DNA from: an uncultured Hungatella sp.
GTDB lineage: Bacteria; Bacillota; Clostridia; Lachnospirales; Lachnospiraceae
Assembly (NCBI GenBank): GCA_947089145.1
Contig: CAMUJH010000037.1
Location: forward strand, 1-39,568
DNA: 39,568 nucleotides
Reading direction: 5' to 3'
Positions 1 through 8,666 of the stretch are shown one piece after another. Below the pieces are notes generated by a model that saw only the letters and a list, made by a program, of their open reading frames with translations, was not told the DNA's origin and made no database searches. The translations under genes were made by a program, and so were the position numbers. Numbering within the stretch: position 1 is the first letter of the stretch; every line of letters starts with the position of its first letter.

Positions 1-620
1 GCCATGTACTCTTTCCCTGCCTCCCGCACATATCCCAGATATTCGCCTGTCCTCCTGGACAATTCCGGCACGCGAAACAGTTCCCCCTGGCCGCAGAAGA
101 CTGCCGTATATCCGTCTTTGCCGCAGGTGTGGTCAAACAGGCTGCGCACTCCGTCGTAATTCCCCTCCGCAGTATAAAAGCCGCAGGTAGAGATAACCAC
201 GGTTTTCTTTCCGCTCATGTCATATCTGGAGGGATGGCCTCCGCTTCCGGTTGGGTTTTCCCCTTCTTCCATGAAAGGCAGCGACATGGGAAGCTGCCGG
301 TCAATCAGGTTCTTCAGCATTCCGGGAACCGTGTAATAGTAAAGAGGAAAGCTCCATATGGCAATATCCGCCCACAGCCGCTTTTCAATCACACCCTGCA
401 TATCATCCTGAATACAGCAGGTTCCGGGAGTTTTGCTCCAGCAGGAAAAACATCCCAGGCACGGGCTGATATCCAGCTGTTTTACTGAAATCTCCTGAAT
501 TTCAAGAACCTGTCCCACAGCCTGCGCATGTTCTTTCATGCCGTCCAGAAACGCGCTGGTTAATTGATAGGTATTGCTCCTGCCGCCTTTGGGGCTTCCG
601 TTGATTACCAGAATGTTCAT
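1..620 (-). CDS. NAD(P)H-dependent flavin oxidoreductase (flavodoxin-like), cut by window edge
   Basis: This gene reads leftward from an ATG at 618-620, preceded by GGAGGAG, and runs off the window at base 1, so its C-terminus is missing. I translated about 206 residues. The N-terminus MNILVINGSPKGGRSNT is the phosphate-binding loop of flavodoxin-like FMN reductases. A cysteine-rich stretch around residues 54-70 (CLGCFSCW, then CC before IQDDM) is typical of the iron-sulfur flavoprotein/WrbA-like NADPH-dependent FMN reductase group. The motif FPLYYYTVPGMLKNLIDR follows, as in this family. It is probably a cytosolic FMN-binding reductase; the substrate cannot be told. It lies 83 bases downstream of the M13 peptidase on the same strand, with its own good ribosome site. 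Confidence 0.85.
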   Translation of the reverse strand, partial: MNILVINGSPKGGRSNTYQLTSAFLDGMKEHAQAVGQVLEIQEISVKQLDISPCLGCFSCWSKTPGTCCIQDDMQGVIEKRLWADIAIWSFPLYYYTVPGMLKNLIDRQLPMSLPFMEEGENPTGSGGHPSRYDMSGKKTVVISTCGFYTAEGNYDGVRSLFDHTCGKDGYTAVFCGQGELFRVPELSRRTGEYLGYVREAGKEYM

Positions 621-703
621 ATGCTCTCCTCCTGTAATTGGCCTATGCAGTCCCGGCTCTGTTCTCCCATAAAGAATACCCTCATCATAACCGAATCCCA
701 TCT

Positions 704-2875
704 CTACCAAACATTCACCCTGTCTTCAGGCGCAAGATACATCCCGTCCCCTGGCTGAATCTGGTATGTTTCCATAAATTCGTCACAATTCTGCAATGGA
801 ATATTTACCCTAAGGTTGCAAAGCGGATGAGGATCGCCCTGCTGCTGGCTAATAAGGCTGTTTTTTGTGGAAATCACTGCCCATCCTTTTGCCGCCGCCC
901 GGAAAAACGCATCATAATCAAATCCCTCTTTGTCTCGTGCTATCATCAGAGCTGCCCTCATGCCTCCCAGATCAGCAATCATCTCTGTCTTTTGCATCTC
1001 CCCGTTAACGGGCTGGAAATCTTTGCAGGGAATAATCTGGTTCAAATATGCCGCCAGCCGTCCGGATCGTTCCTGAAAAGCGGCATAGTCTGATTCCTCC
1101 CACCAGTTATTGTAATTGCCGTCCTTATCAAACTGTGCGCCGTTTGTATCAAATGCGTGGGAGATTTCATGGCCAATTGTCTGTGCGCCTACAGTGGCCA
1201 GCACAGCTTCATAGGACTGCTCCATGCTGAAAGCCCCCACCAGGGTACCGCAGAGGATATTGATCGAGTTATCTATGGGAGAATAATAGGCATTCACCTC
1301 CCTGGTTGACATTTCCCAAAGATCTGGATTGACTTTCTGATTGACTTTTTTCTGTTCCAGAAGCCAGCGATGCCGGATAATGGCCTGCAGCGCTTCCAGA
1401 TAAGTTCCTCCCTCCGCTTTTGAGGCAAAGTTTAATTCGGAAAAATCCTCCCTCGTATCAGAATAACAGGCGCGGATTGTAAGATTGTCCAGCTTTTCGA
1501 TGGCGCACTGTCTTGTTTTTTCCGTAAGCCAGTCCTCCTGCTCCAGCATTTTGCGGTAGTATTCCGTAAATCCGCAAATCATGTCAATAACCTGCTGGCG
1601 TTCCTCTTCAGAACAGTAGGCGTCAATGTACACATAGTCCATAGCTTCGGAAAGGTAGCTGTTTACGGCGGCCAAGCCAATCTCCTCATCCGGTATGATC
1701 CCCGTTATGCCGTATCGTTGGCTTCTATATGCCTGCACGGTATCATAAGTATCCCGATCCAGCTTTCCAGCCATAGAATACACATAATGGGAAAGAATAT
1801 AATCTTTGATATTTTCAATGTTATCTTCCGTATAAAGCCTTCCCAATGCTGACAGCCACTCAGGCTCATACAGATTATAAGTATTGGAGCCATCCATCCC
1901 ATAAGCTTTTAGTATTTCTACAAGAGGATAGTATCCCTGGGCCTTCTCCAGATCTTCCAGCGTATATGTATTGATGATCTTGTCATAGATGTCATCAGAA
2001 TACATTTCATCCCTTGTTATCATATGCTCCGCCAGTGCCGTTTCAAAAGCCCTGCAGCCTGACCACGTTTTCTCACGCTCTTCCTGGGAAAATCCCAGCC
2101 GCTCCATCATATAGCAGACTACGTTCTGGAAAAACTCCTCTGCAAGCTTTCCGTCTGCGCTTTGTTCGAAATACTCTTTCGGATCTTCTAAAAAAAGCGA
2201 GGTGGAATTAATCCCTACCGTATAATTTCCTGGTTCCACCAAGGAGTTTTCAACTTGAAAGCTTGCCAGCATAACAGAAAACATATCCTCGCCATTTGCC
2301 TCATATGCAGCTAGATCGTCAATGGTACGGATAGACTTGATTCGCTCCACTCCTGCTGCCATTGGCTCAATGCCTGTCTCATTTCTTTTCTCCCAGTCCA
2401 GCGCCAGCTGGTAAAGGCTGCCTGCAAGCTTTCCCTCATGGCTTTTGGGATTTTCTTCTCTTAACAGAGCCAGCGTGCGCTCGGTCATAATCTTGTCGGC
2501 ATCCCGGAATACTCCTGCTGACGAATAGCCGTCTTCAATGGCAAGTCCTGAAAAATACTCCAGATTCACCGCCGTATAATAGTCATCCTTCAAAGAGACT
2601 TCTGTATTGGGTGTCACTGCCTCGGCAATGGCAGAAGCATACCATTTGGCTCCTGCCGCACCCTGTCCAAGGTAATCCTCCTGCTTCATATTTTCAGATG
2701 ATGTGTCCGTTTCCTGCAGGGCCGCCTCTGTTTCCACAGCTGTCTCTAGTAGGGTCTGCCCAGCAGCTTGGGTACTCTCTTCCCCATGGGCCGCCCCCCG
2801 GCCTGAGCAGGCGCTTATAGCCGACGCTGTTACGGCTGCCGCCAATAGAAATGCCGCTGATTTTTTCCTGTCCAT
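704..2875 (-). CDS. M13 (neprilysin/PepO-like) family metallopeptidase, lipoprotein
   Basis: Predicted zinc endopeptidase of family M13, about 723 residues. I chose the ATG at 2875 because AGGGGAGG lies just upstream; an ATG at 2899 has no such site. The N-terminus is a lipoprotein signal with lipobox ISAC (Cys23), so the enzyme should be anchored outside the membrane. The family motifs are all present: NAYYSP (about residues 528-533), the zinc site HEISH (His569, Glu570, His573) and the third ligand in EMIADLGG (Glu631). The C-terminus (CDEF, QPGDGMY, VNVW) follows the M13 pattern, and the length is as expected. M13 enzymes cleave oligopeptides. It follows the pectin genes on the same strand, but a promoter in the 164-base gap suggests separate control. 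Confidence 0.93.
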   Translation of the reverse strand: MDRKKSAAFLLAAAVTASAISACSGRGAAHGEESTQAAGQTLLETAVETEAALQETDTSSENMKQEDYLGQGAAGAKWYASAIAEAVTPNTEVSLKDDYYTAVNLEYFSGLAIEDGYSSAGVFRDADKIMTERTLALLREENPKSHEGKLAGSLYQLALDWEKRNETGIEPMAAGVERIKSIRTIDDLAAYEANGEDMFSVMLASFQVENSLVEPGNYTVGINSTSLFLEDPKEYFEQSADGKLAEEFFQNVVCYMMERLGFSQEEREKTWSGCRAFETALAEHMITRDEMYSDDIYDKIINTYTLEDLEKAQGYYPLVEILKAYGMDGSNTYNLYEPEWLSALGRLYTEDNIENIKDYILSHYVYSMAGKLDRDTYDTVQAYRSQRYGITGIIPDEEIGLAAVNSYLSEAMDYVYIDAYCSEEERQQVIDMICGFTEYYRKMLEQEDWLTEKTRQCAIEKLDNLTIRACYSDTREDFSELNFASKAEGGTYLEALQAIIRHRWLLEQKKVNQKVNPDLWEMSTREVNAYYSPIDNSINILCGTLVGAFSMEQSYEAVLATVGAQTIGHEISHAFDTNGAQFDKDGNYNNWWEESDYAAFQERSGRLAAYLNQIIPCKDFQPVNGEMQKTEMIADLGGMRAALMIARDKEGFDYDAFFRAAAKGWAVISTKNSLISQQQGDPHPLCNLRVNIPLQNCDEFMETYQIQPGDGMYLAPEDRVNVW

Positions 2876-2930
2876 GCGATATCCTCCCCTTATGTACATT
2901 CCGAAAGCAGATTTACAATATTTAGGCTAC

Positions 2931-2960
2931 ATTTTATCATAATTCTATTGTAAATTGCAA
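2931..2960 (-). promoter_or_regulatory. Putative sigma-70 promoter of the M13 peptidase gene
   Basis: On the minus strand, TTGCAA (2955-2960) and TAAAAT (2931-2936) are separated by 18 bases. TGA directly before the -10 gives an extended -10. The site lies about 55 bases upstream of the chosen start codon. Confidence 0.5.
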
Positions 2961-2971
2961 TACCGCTCATG

Positions 2972-3001
2972 CTGTTGGCGGCTTTTCTGTTGGCGGTTTT
3001 T
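2972..3001. repeat. Two-copy 15-bp tandem repeat
   Basis: CTGTTGGCGG followed by CTTTT occurs at 2972-2986 and again, with one substitution (TTTTT), at 2987-3001. The second copy is followed by CAACAG, which can pair with CTGTTG. It lies just downstream of the TIM-barrel gene on the minus strand and may add to its 3' end structure. No function is evident. Confidence 0.6.
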
Positions 3002-3039
3002 CAACAGCAGGGGGGCGTCCCCAACCAGTGCAAGGAGGT

Positions 3040-3852
3040 TTACAGGTTTTGCATAAACGCCAAATCTTCCTTTACATACAGAAGGTTCATTTCCTCCCGC
3101 ACCAGGCTGATCTCCCGCTTCTGGTTATCCAGCCAGCGGCTGACAGACTCATACCGCATTACCCCTTTTCCCAGTGGTTCCGCCTGATACTGCCGCCTTT
3201 GATCCAGGCTGAAATCCTTAATGTGGAGGACGTCTACATACTCCCCGATTTGTTCAAGCCACTCTGTCCACAGCTGATCCTGATCCGTGTCTTCCGGAAA
3301 TTCCAGCAGATTGGAAGCGTCAAAAATCAGCCGCAGATGCTTTTCATCCCCCACTGCCCTGATTACCTCCGCGGCAGTCTCCAGATCCGCCAGGGGGTGC
3401 CAGTAAACCGGCTCCAGCGCCAGACATACGTCCTCCCGGGCAGCCGTCTCCATGACCCGCTTGACGCTGTCCAGCATAAAAGGCTTCCAGGCCTTTTTCT
3501 CCTCCTTGGTCAGACGGGCATAGGCTGTCTCAGTGCCCACCACGCCGGCTCCCAGATCCTTTGCCCAGACCAGGCAGCGTTTTAACGTCTTTACGGCATA
3601 CTCCCGCACCTGCGGATCTGGGTTTCCCAGATCCATGTAGCATCCAAGCACTGGTATTGCCACGTCGTTTTTTTCAAATGCATGGCGCACCCGGTTCAGG
3701 ATCTTCGGCGTAACGTCCTCATACCTGCCGATCTCTCTGAATGCTTTCGGCAAAACCAATTGGGCAGCCCCATACCCCTCATCGTGAAGGAGGGCAGCCA
3801 TTTCTTCTATTTCCCTTTTCCCATAGTCATGGGCCCGAACCCCTATTTTCAT
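3040..3852 (-). CDS. Sugar phosphate isomerase/epimerase (xylose isomerase-like TIM barrel)
   Basis: 270-residue protein of the AP endonuclease 2/xylose isomerase-like TIM-barrel superfamily, a cytosolic metal-dependent isomerase or epimerase. The strand-end ligands can be seen: ALEPVY (Glu), LIFDASNL (Asp), VLHIKDF (His) and LVREEMN (Glu). It starts MKIGVRAHDYG, with no transmembrane segment. It lies 67 bases downstream of the CE12 esterase on the same strand and is probably the last gene of the GH105-CE12 unit, so it may process a pectin- or rhamnogalacturonan-derived sugar. The exact substrate cannot be told from sequence. A second, different member of this superfamily lies at 38631-39455. 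Confidence 0.85.
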   Translation of the reverse strand: MKIGVRAHDYGKREIEEMAALLHDEGYGAAQLVLPKAFREIGRYEDVTPKILNRVRHAFEKNDVAIPVLGCYMDLGNPDPQVREYAVKTLKRCLVWAKDLGAGVVGTETAYARLTKEEKKAWKPFMLDSVKRVMETAAREDVCLALEPVYWHPLADLETAAEVIRAVGDEKHLRLIFDASNLLEFPEDTDQDQLWTEWLEQIGEYVDVLHIKDFSLDQRRQYQAEPLGKGVMRYESVSRWLDNQKREISLVREEMNLLYVKEDLAFMQNL

Positions 3853-3919
3853 CTGACACCTCAGTTTTCCGGCCTTTGCGGCCTCCCCTTATTTGTCCTT
3901 GCCTGCCTCCTGGCTAAAT

Positions 3920-5125
3920 TCAGCATCCTGCCTCCCTGATCGCTTTCAGAAGCTCCCCTGTGGACTTCTCCATATTGTCAAACTGCTCCCTCTGGGTTTG
4001 GGAGGTATTTTTCCGCCCGTTCAGCCCCAGCTTTTCCCACAGACCGCCCGGGGGAGTAAAATCCATGTGCTGTTCCCTGGCCTGCAGGATTTCCGGAAAA
4101 AGCCCTGCCAGCCTTTTTGCCACGTATTCTCCGAAAAAACAGGCCCCGTACTCATTGGTATGGGTATAATCCTCAGGATGGAAAAAGCTTCGGCAATATT
4201 CCATTCCGTTTTTGCAGATAAAATCAACGGAAAACCTGTGAAGATCAATCCTTGGAACACGCTCCTGCTCTGCCACGCGGCATACTGCCTGGGCATGCTC
4301 TTTGAGAAGATCCAGATACGTGTTGTCTCTGCTCCATATATTTCTTCCCAGCGGGGTAACCAGCACAGGATATGCCCCGCTTTCCCGGATCTCTCTTACA
4401 AACCGCCGCAGATTTTCCGGATATTCTCTGTCTGCCAGCAAATGGGGAAGCTTCTGATCATTGTGCCCGAACTGGAAAAGGCAGATATCCCCTTTGCAGA
4501 TGCGGCGTTTCACAATATCAAAATGTCCCTCCTGCCGAAAGGTTTCTGTGGTCAGACCGCAATGGGCCTGGTTCTCCACTGCAAAACTCCCTTCCAAAAA
4601 CGCCGGAAGATCCTGTCCCCAGGCCGCATAGCAGGCACCTGGCTCATAGGGCAGCTCGCTGGCATGATCCGTAACCGTAGAATCTCCGCATAAAAAGATT
4701 CTTGTCACACCTTCCTTTTTGGGTTCCCACCTGGCCTGAACCTGTACATCCTCCGGATTCTCTGTACAGATGGTAAAAAACAAATGCTCAGTCAGAACGA
4801 TGTTCTCCTGAAAACGGGGAATGATCTCCATTACTGACACGTTATAAATCCGCTCCAGGCGCTGTCCGCCCTTTAGGGAAAGAATATCCCGAAGCTGCTT
4901 CCTCCCGGTAAACAGGTAAATCCGGTCCGCATCTTTAAGCGCCTTTATGCAAATATGGATCTGGTATATTCCGGCAGGGACCGGATCTGACCGGAAGCTT
5001 ACAGGCGCCATGCCCAGGGGGAGGGGAGGAAGGGTTTCATCAAAGCCATCCGTCACTTCCGGAAACATGGGCCCCTCCAGGATGCTTCCAGCGTTCCGGC
5101 TGTATAAGCGAAAACTATTCTCCAT
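3920..5125 (-). CDS. Rhamnogalacturonan acetylesterase-like SGNH hydrolase (CE12 type)
   Basis: 401-residue SGNH/GDSL hydrolase resembling rhamnogalacturonan acetylesterases (RhgT/YesT, CE12). I chose the ATG at 5125, with AAGGAG about ten bases upstream; a TTG at 5134 sits too close to that site. Residues 1-140 form a non-catalytic, probably beta-rich domain. The catalytic part then shows block I GDST (Ser149), block III GHND (221-223) and block V DYTH (Asp319, His322). The family removes acetyl groups from galacturonate residues of rhamnogalacturonan I. No signal peptide is visible, so it probably acts on imported oligosaccharides inside the cell. It starts 24 bases after the GH105 stop, which supports co-transcription. 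Confidence 0.87.
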   Translation of the reverse strand: MENSFRLYSRNAGSILEGPMFPEVTDGFDETLPPLPLGMAPVSFRSDPVPAGIYQIHICIKALKDADRIYLFTGRKQLRDILSLKGGQRLERIYNVSVMEIIPRFQENIVLTEHLFFTICTENPEDVQVQARWEPKKEGVTRIFLCGDSTVTDHASELPYEPGACYAAWGQDLPAFLEGSFAVENQAHCGLTTETFRQEGHFDIVKRRICKGDICLFQFGHNDQKLPHLLADREYPENLRRFVREIRESGAYPVLVTPLGRNIWSRDNTYLDLLKEHAQAVCRVAEQERVPRIDLHRFSVDFICKNGMEYCRSFFHPEDYTHTNEYGACFFGEYVAKRLAGLFPEILQAREQHMDFTPPGGLWEKLGLNGRKNTSQTQREQFDNMEKSTGELLKAIREAGC

Positions 5126-5149
5126 GGCTGCCAATCTCCTTTTTTGCCT

Positions 5150-6268
5150 TTACATGGCCAAAGCTTCCGCCAGAGCCAGGATCGTCAGGGACTGGCCATA
5201 AGCCATAGGGGCAATGAGAATATTTTTGTAATGTTCCGCATTGTATCCCATGCCGGTTCCCCCTGATACATTGAGAACCGTCCCGTCCTCATCAATATGG
5301 TTCAGGATTCCCTTGATGGCTTTCTGTGCACAGGGCAGATAGGAATCATCCAGAATCCCGTAACGGATGCCCTTTAAGATTCCCGCGGCAATGGCTGCCG
5401 TGCCTGATGTTTCCAGATAGCTGGTATTGTCCAGAAGAACCGTGTGCCAGAGTCCGCCTGCATCCTGCACCTCTTTCAGCTTTGCCACCTGGGCCTTATA
5501 GGTATCCACAATAAAAGCCTTCAGCCCTGCATTCATGGTCCCTTCAAACAGGTCAATATAATCCAGGATGCCAAGGGTAAACCAGCTGTTCCCCCTGCAC
5601 CAGAAGATGCCGCCGAAATTATTGCGCTCATTAAAGGTCCAGCCATGGTAAAACAGGCCGGTTCCCTTGTCATACAGATACTTGATGTGCATCAGCACCT
5701 GGTGGATGGACTCATCAATCCAGTCCTGCCGGTGATATTTCTGCCCCATCTTATTCAAAAACAGCACTGTCATAAACAGCGTGTCGATCCACATCTCATT
5801 TTCGTTGAGACGGACCCCCTGGCGATCCCCGTTGGCGCTGGTCACATGCTGAAAGCCTCCCTCCCAGGTACGGGGCAGACAGCACATCAGCCAGTCCGCC
5901 CATTTCAGGCAGAGCTCCTCAAACTGTTCATCCTGATAATCCTCATTTAACTCCGCCAGTGTCAGAAGAGGCGTAGTGGTATTAATATTTTTTGACGGAA
6001 GCCCTGCGCTGATATTATCCTTAAACCAGCGATACAGAAAATCGCGGTACTCATCCTTTTTTGTGACCTTCATTATTTTCAGCAGGCCATACAGCCCCAC
6101 TCCCTGGGGCCAGTCCCATTCATGAATCCCGAAATCCCGGCGGAAAAAGCCGATCTTCTCCCCTCCCTCAGCCAGTTCCTGCTCATCCTCCGGTCCTCCC
6201 AGATTCATCAGCTTCTCAATTACCAGCCCAAGCTTTTGCTCCAGTTCTTTTTTGTCTATATTTTTCAT
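5150..6268 (-). CDS. GH105 unsaturated rhamnogalacturonyl hydrolase (YteR/YesR-like)
   Basis: 372-residue glycoside hydrolase of family 88/105. The start ATG at 6268 has GGAGG five bases upstream. The fold's hallmarks are present: HEWDWPQGVGLYGLL near residue 50, and MWIDTLFM with Asp162 at the position of the catalytic Asp (Asp143 in YteR). Further helices have the expected six-hairpin pattern (FYHGWTF, FWCRGNSWFTLG, GTAAIAAGI). The length matches the family. No signal peptide is seen, so it is likely cytosolic. The family hydrates the unsaturated galacturonyl residue left by rhamnogalacturonan lyase, giving rhamnose and 4-deoxy-5-keto-uronate. It is the first gene of the minus-strand unit and is divergent from the AraC gene. 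Confidence 0.92.
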   Translation of the reverse strand: MKNIDKKELEQKLGLVIEKLMNLGGPEDEQELAEGGEKIGFFRRDFGIHEWDWPQGVGLYGLLKIMKVTKKDEYRDFLYRWFKDNISAGLPSKNINTTTPLLTLAELNEDYQDEQFEELCLKWADWLMCCLPRTWEGGFQHVTSANGDRQGVRLNENEMWIDTLFMTVLFLNKMGQKYHRQDWIDESIHQVLMHIKYLYDKGTGLFYHGWTFNERNNFGGIFWCRGNSWFTLGILDYIDLFEGTMNAGLKAFIVDTYKAQVAKLKEVQDAGGLWHTVLLDNTSYLETSGTAAIAAGILKGIRYGILDDSYLPCAQKAIKGILNHIDEDGTVLNVSGGTGMGYNAEHYKNILIAPMAYGQSLTILALAEALAM

Positions 6269-6309
6269 TTTTCCTCCATTCTGGCCAGATGAGCTCTAAA
6301 AATCTCTCC

Positions 6310-6338
6310 TGGATTTTTTTCCATACATTTATTATAAT
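6310..6338 (+). promoter_or_regulatory. Putative promoter of the AraC-family gene
   Basis: A perfect TATAAT at 6333-6338, with a weak -35 (TGGATT, 6310-6315) 17 bases upstream. The -10 overlaps the minus-strand -10 of the GH105 operon by four bases. Confidence 0.45.
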
Positions 6339-6358
6339 AGTCACATATCAATACCCAA
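6331..6358 (-). promoter_or_regulatory. Putative GH105 operon promoter sharing its -10 with the araC-type gene
   Basis: On the minus strand, TTGGGT (6353-6358) and TATAAT (6331-6336) are separated by 16 bases. The -10 lies inside the palindrome ATTATAAT, which also forms the -10 of the divergent regulator gene. The -35 is poor, as expected for an activator-dependent promoter. Confidence 0.5.
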
Positions 6359-6361
6359 GTG

Positions 6362-6413
6362 CGCCCGCCGTACGTTCATGTGCGGCGGTGCGCCCCCAGC
6401 CGGGCGCATGGGG
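6362..6413 (+). other. GC-rich imperfect hairpins in the leader of the AraC-family gene
   Basis: The block from 6361 to about 6410 is far more GC-rich than the flanking AT-rich promoter. CGCCG near 6366 can pair with CGGCG near 6383, with GCGC on both outer sides, giving an imperfect stem. A further GCGCCC/GGGCGC pairing is possible with 6401-6408. The block lies in the predicted 5' untranslated leader and could hinder translation or transcription. No known RNA family is recognised. Confidence 0.35.
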
Positions 6414-6433
6414 TTTACAGAAAGGCTGTCTCT

Positions 6434-7342
6434 ATGGAAAAAGTTACCTACTACGGCGAAACAGACGGAATTGCCTTAGAGCAAATGGTCCGTTACGAAA
6501 AATTTGATATGCGGGTCAAGCATTTCCATACCCAATATGAAATCTTCTATATCATAGAAGGGGAACGGGTATTCTTCTTCAACAACCGGGAATACATTGC
6601 CCGGGCAGGCGATCTGATCCTGGTGGACTCCAACCTGATTCACATGACCCGCTCCATCGTCGGCTCCAATGACGGCCACAGCCGCATCATTCTCTACATT
6701 ACCCGGGAAAAAATGGAATCCTATGATCAAATGTATCCCTCTCTCCACCTGGTACGTTTCCTGGAAAATTATTACGGAGTCTATCACTTAGACCGGGAAC
6801 AGCAGGCCCTGATCCTCAGCCTGTTCCGCTCCCTGCGCCATTTTCTCAACAGCAGGGAACACAACTATAAAGTTGGCATTGATTTGGAAATTCTGGCCTG
6901 GTTTTTCAAGCTGATGTCCTTTGTCCGCCATCAGCGCCAGGAAGTTCCAAATGACTCTGACAACCCGAAATACAAAGCTGCCTACGGCATTGCCGACTAT
7001 CTGTCCGAAAACTGCCAGCGCCCCATTTCCCTGGACGAGCTGGCAGAACGGTTTTATTTAAGCAAATCCTATATCTGCCGGATATTTAAGGAAGTGACCG
7101 GCTATACCATCAGCGAGTATACCAACATCCACCGCATCCGCAGGGCCAAACGGTATCTGGAAGAAACCGACATGAGCATCTCCCAGATCGCCAGCGCACT
7201 TGGGTATGAAAGCCTGACTTATTTTGAGCGGACCTTTAAAACCTACATGACCATGCCTCCGCTGAAATACCGGAAAACCTTAAACACGGTTACCTATACC
7301 AATGTACCCAATCCCCATTTCTCTGCCAGGCCTCCCCAATAG
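6434..7342 (+). CDS. AraC-family transcriptional regulator
   Basis: 302-residue AraC/XylS-type regulator. I chose the ATG at 6434, with GAAAGG eight bases upstream; the longer frame from 6359 crosses GC-rich leader sequence and looks non-coding. The N-terminal part (to about residue 120) is a cupin-like sensor domain (YIIEGERVFFFNNREY, AGDLILVDSNLIHM). The C-terminal hundred residues hold two helix-turn-helix motifs (ISLDELAERFYLSKSYICRI and SISQIASALGYESLTYFERT). It is divergent from the GH105 operon and convergent with the TRAP operon, so it probably senses a uronate or oligosaccharide and controls one or both. The ligand is inference. Confidence 0.92.
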   Translation: MEKVTYYGETDGIALEQMVRYEKFDMRVKHFHTQYEIFYIIEGERVFFFNNREYIARAGDLILVDSNLIHMTRSIVGSNDGHSRIILYITREKMESYDQMYPSLHLVRFLENYYGVYHLDREQQALILSLFRSLRHFLNSREHNYKVGIDLEILAWFFKLMSFVRHQRQEVPNDSDNPKYKAAYGIADYLSENCQRPISLDELAERFYLSKSYICRIFKEVTGYTISEYTNIHRIRRAKRYLEETDMSISQIASALGYESLTYFERTFKTYMTMPPLKYRKTLNTVTYTNVPNPHFSARPPQ

Positions 7343-7361
7343 CGCAAAGACAGCCTGCTTA

Positions 7362-8666
7362 TCAGAGAAGTCCCAGCACTCCAGGCAGCCACATGGAGAA
7401 CGCCGGCACAAAAGTTACCAGCAGAAGCCCTGCCACAATCGCCAGAAAATACGGGATCAGCTGTTTAATCACATCTTCCACCGGCAGATGGGCCACGCTG
7501 CACCCTACAAAGAGAACGCTCCCCACCGGCGGAGTGATGGTTCCGATAGCCAGGTTCATAATCATCATAATTCCAAACTGAATGGAATCCATTCCCAGGC
7601 TTTTGACCACCGGAAGAAAAATCGGAGTGAAAATCAGAAGAGCCGGGGCCATATCCATAAAGGTTCCTACAATCAGCAGAATCAGGTTGATAATCAGCAA
7701 AATCACAATCTTGTTATCCGAAATGCCCAGCAGCAGATTGCTGATAGCCTGGGGCAGCCCGGTAAAGGAAAGCACGAAGCTGAGAACCGTGGATGCGCCG
7801 ATAATCAGCATAACAATGGTGGTCATCACTGCCGTGTTGGTCAGAATCCCCATAATTTCCGAGATCTTAATGCTGCGGTAAACAAACACTGCCAGTATGA
7901 AGGCATACACCACTGCCACGCCGGAAGCCTCTGTTGCCGTAAACTTTCCGGATAAGATTCCGCCGATGATAATCACGATTAAAAACAGGCTGGGCACTGC
8001 ATCCCACACGGTTTTCATAGCCGCAGCCGCCGTGATTTTTTCGCCCTTTATTACATATCCTTTCTTTTTTCCGTACAGGAAAGCCACCAGCATGCAAAGC
8101 CCGGCCCATAAAAGCCCTGGAATCCATCCTGCCATCAAAAGGGCTGCTACTGAAATTCCTCCGGCTGCTGTAGAATAGATGATGGGCGCCGTAGTAGGCG
8201 GAATCAGCTGCCCTACGGGAGCCGAAGCGATATTAACTGCCGCTGAAAAGGTTTCGTCATATCCGTGCTCTTTCTCCAGCGGGTTCATGACCCCTCCAAT
8301 AGCTGTTGCGGCTGCGATGCCTGAGCCTGAGATCGATCCGAACATGGCGTTTCCCGCAATATTGGTCAGAGCCAGGGAGCCAGGCACCCGCCCCATAATC
8401 AGCAGCGCCAGATTTACCAGGCGCCTGGCAATCCCGCCGCTGCTCATCAGCAGGCCTGCCAGAATAAAAAACGGAACCGCAAGCAGTGAGAAGCTGTCAA
8501 TTCCTCCCACCAGCTTCTGAGCTGATATAAACATCCCAAAGCCTGGGCTTAAGAACATGATAATGGTTACCAATGCTGCGCTGATAATGCTGAATGACAC
8601 CGGAACCCCGTAAGCCAGCAGCATGAAAAACACCAGAATTAAAACAATTGCGGCCTGAATCTGCAT
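7362..8666 (-). CDS. dctM: TRAP transporter large permease subunit (DctM)
   Basis: 434-residue, very hydrophobic protein with about eleven or twelve membrane segments, the ion-coupled channel subunit of a TRAP transporter. Family signatures include PFFILAGLLMSSGGIARRLV near the N-terminus, MFGSISGSGIAAATAIGG, and TPPVGSVLFVGCSVA near the C-terminus. Its ATG immediately follows the dctQ stop (TAAATG), so the two genes are translationally coupled. Together with DctQ and DctP it forms a sodium-driven importer of organic acids. The neighbouring pectin enzymes suggest a uronate or unsaturated uronide as substrate, but that is inference. The gene ends 19 bases from the convergent AraC gene. Confidence 0.95.
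   Translation of the reverse strand: MQIQAAIVLILVFFMLLAYGVPVSFSIISAALVTIIMFLSPGFGMFISAQKLVGGIDSFSLLAVPFFILAGLLMSSGGIARRLVNLALLIMGRVPGSLALTNIAGNAMFGSISGSGIAAATAIGGVMNPLEKEHGYDETFSAAVNIASAPVGQLIPPTTAPIIYSTAAGGISVAALLMAGWIPGLLWAGLCMLVAFLYGKKKGYVIKGEKITAAAAMKTVWDAVPSLFLIVIIIGGILSGKFTATEASGVAVVYAFILAVFVYRSIKISEIMGILTNTAVMTTIVMLIIGASTVLSFVLSFTGLPQAISNLLLGISDNKIVILLIINLILLIVGTFMDMAPALLIFTPIFLPVVKSLGMDSIQFGIMMIMNLAIGTITPPVGSVLFVGCSVAHLPVEDVIKQLIPYFLAIVAGLLLVTFVPAFSMWLPGVLGLL

Noticed and set aside
2972-3001. Possible CRISPR-like repeat
   Set aside because: Only two adjacent 15-bp copies with no spacers and no cas genes; it is a simple tandem duplication.
3893-4693. A 266-residue plus-strand frame over the CE12 esterase gene
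   Set aside because: A shadow frame: the opposite strand encodes intact SGNH catalytic blocks and has good translation signals.
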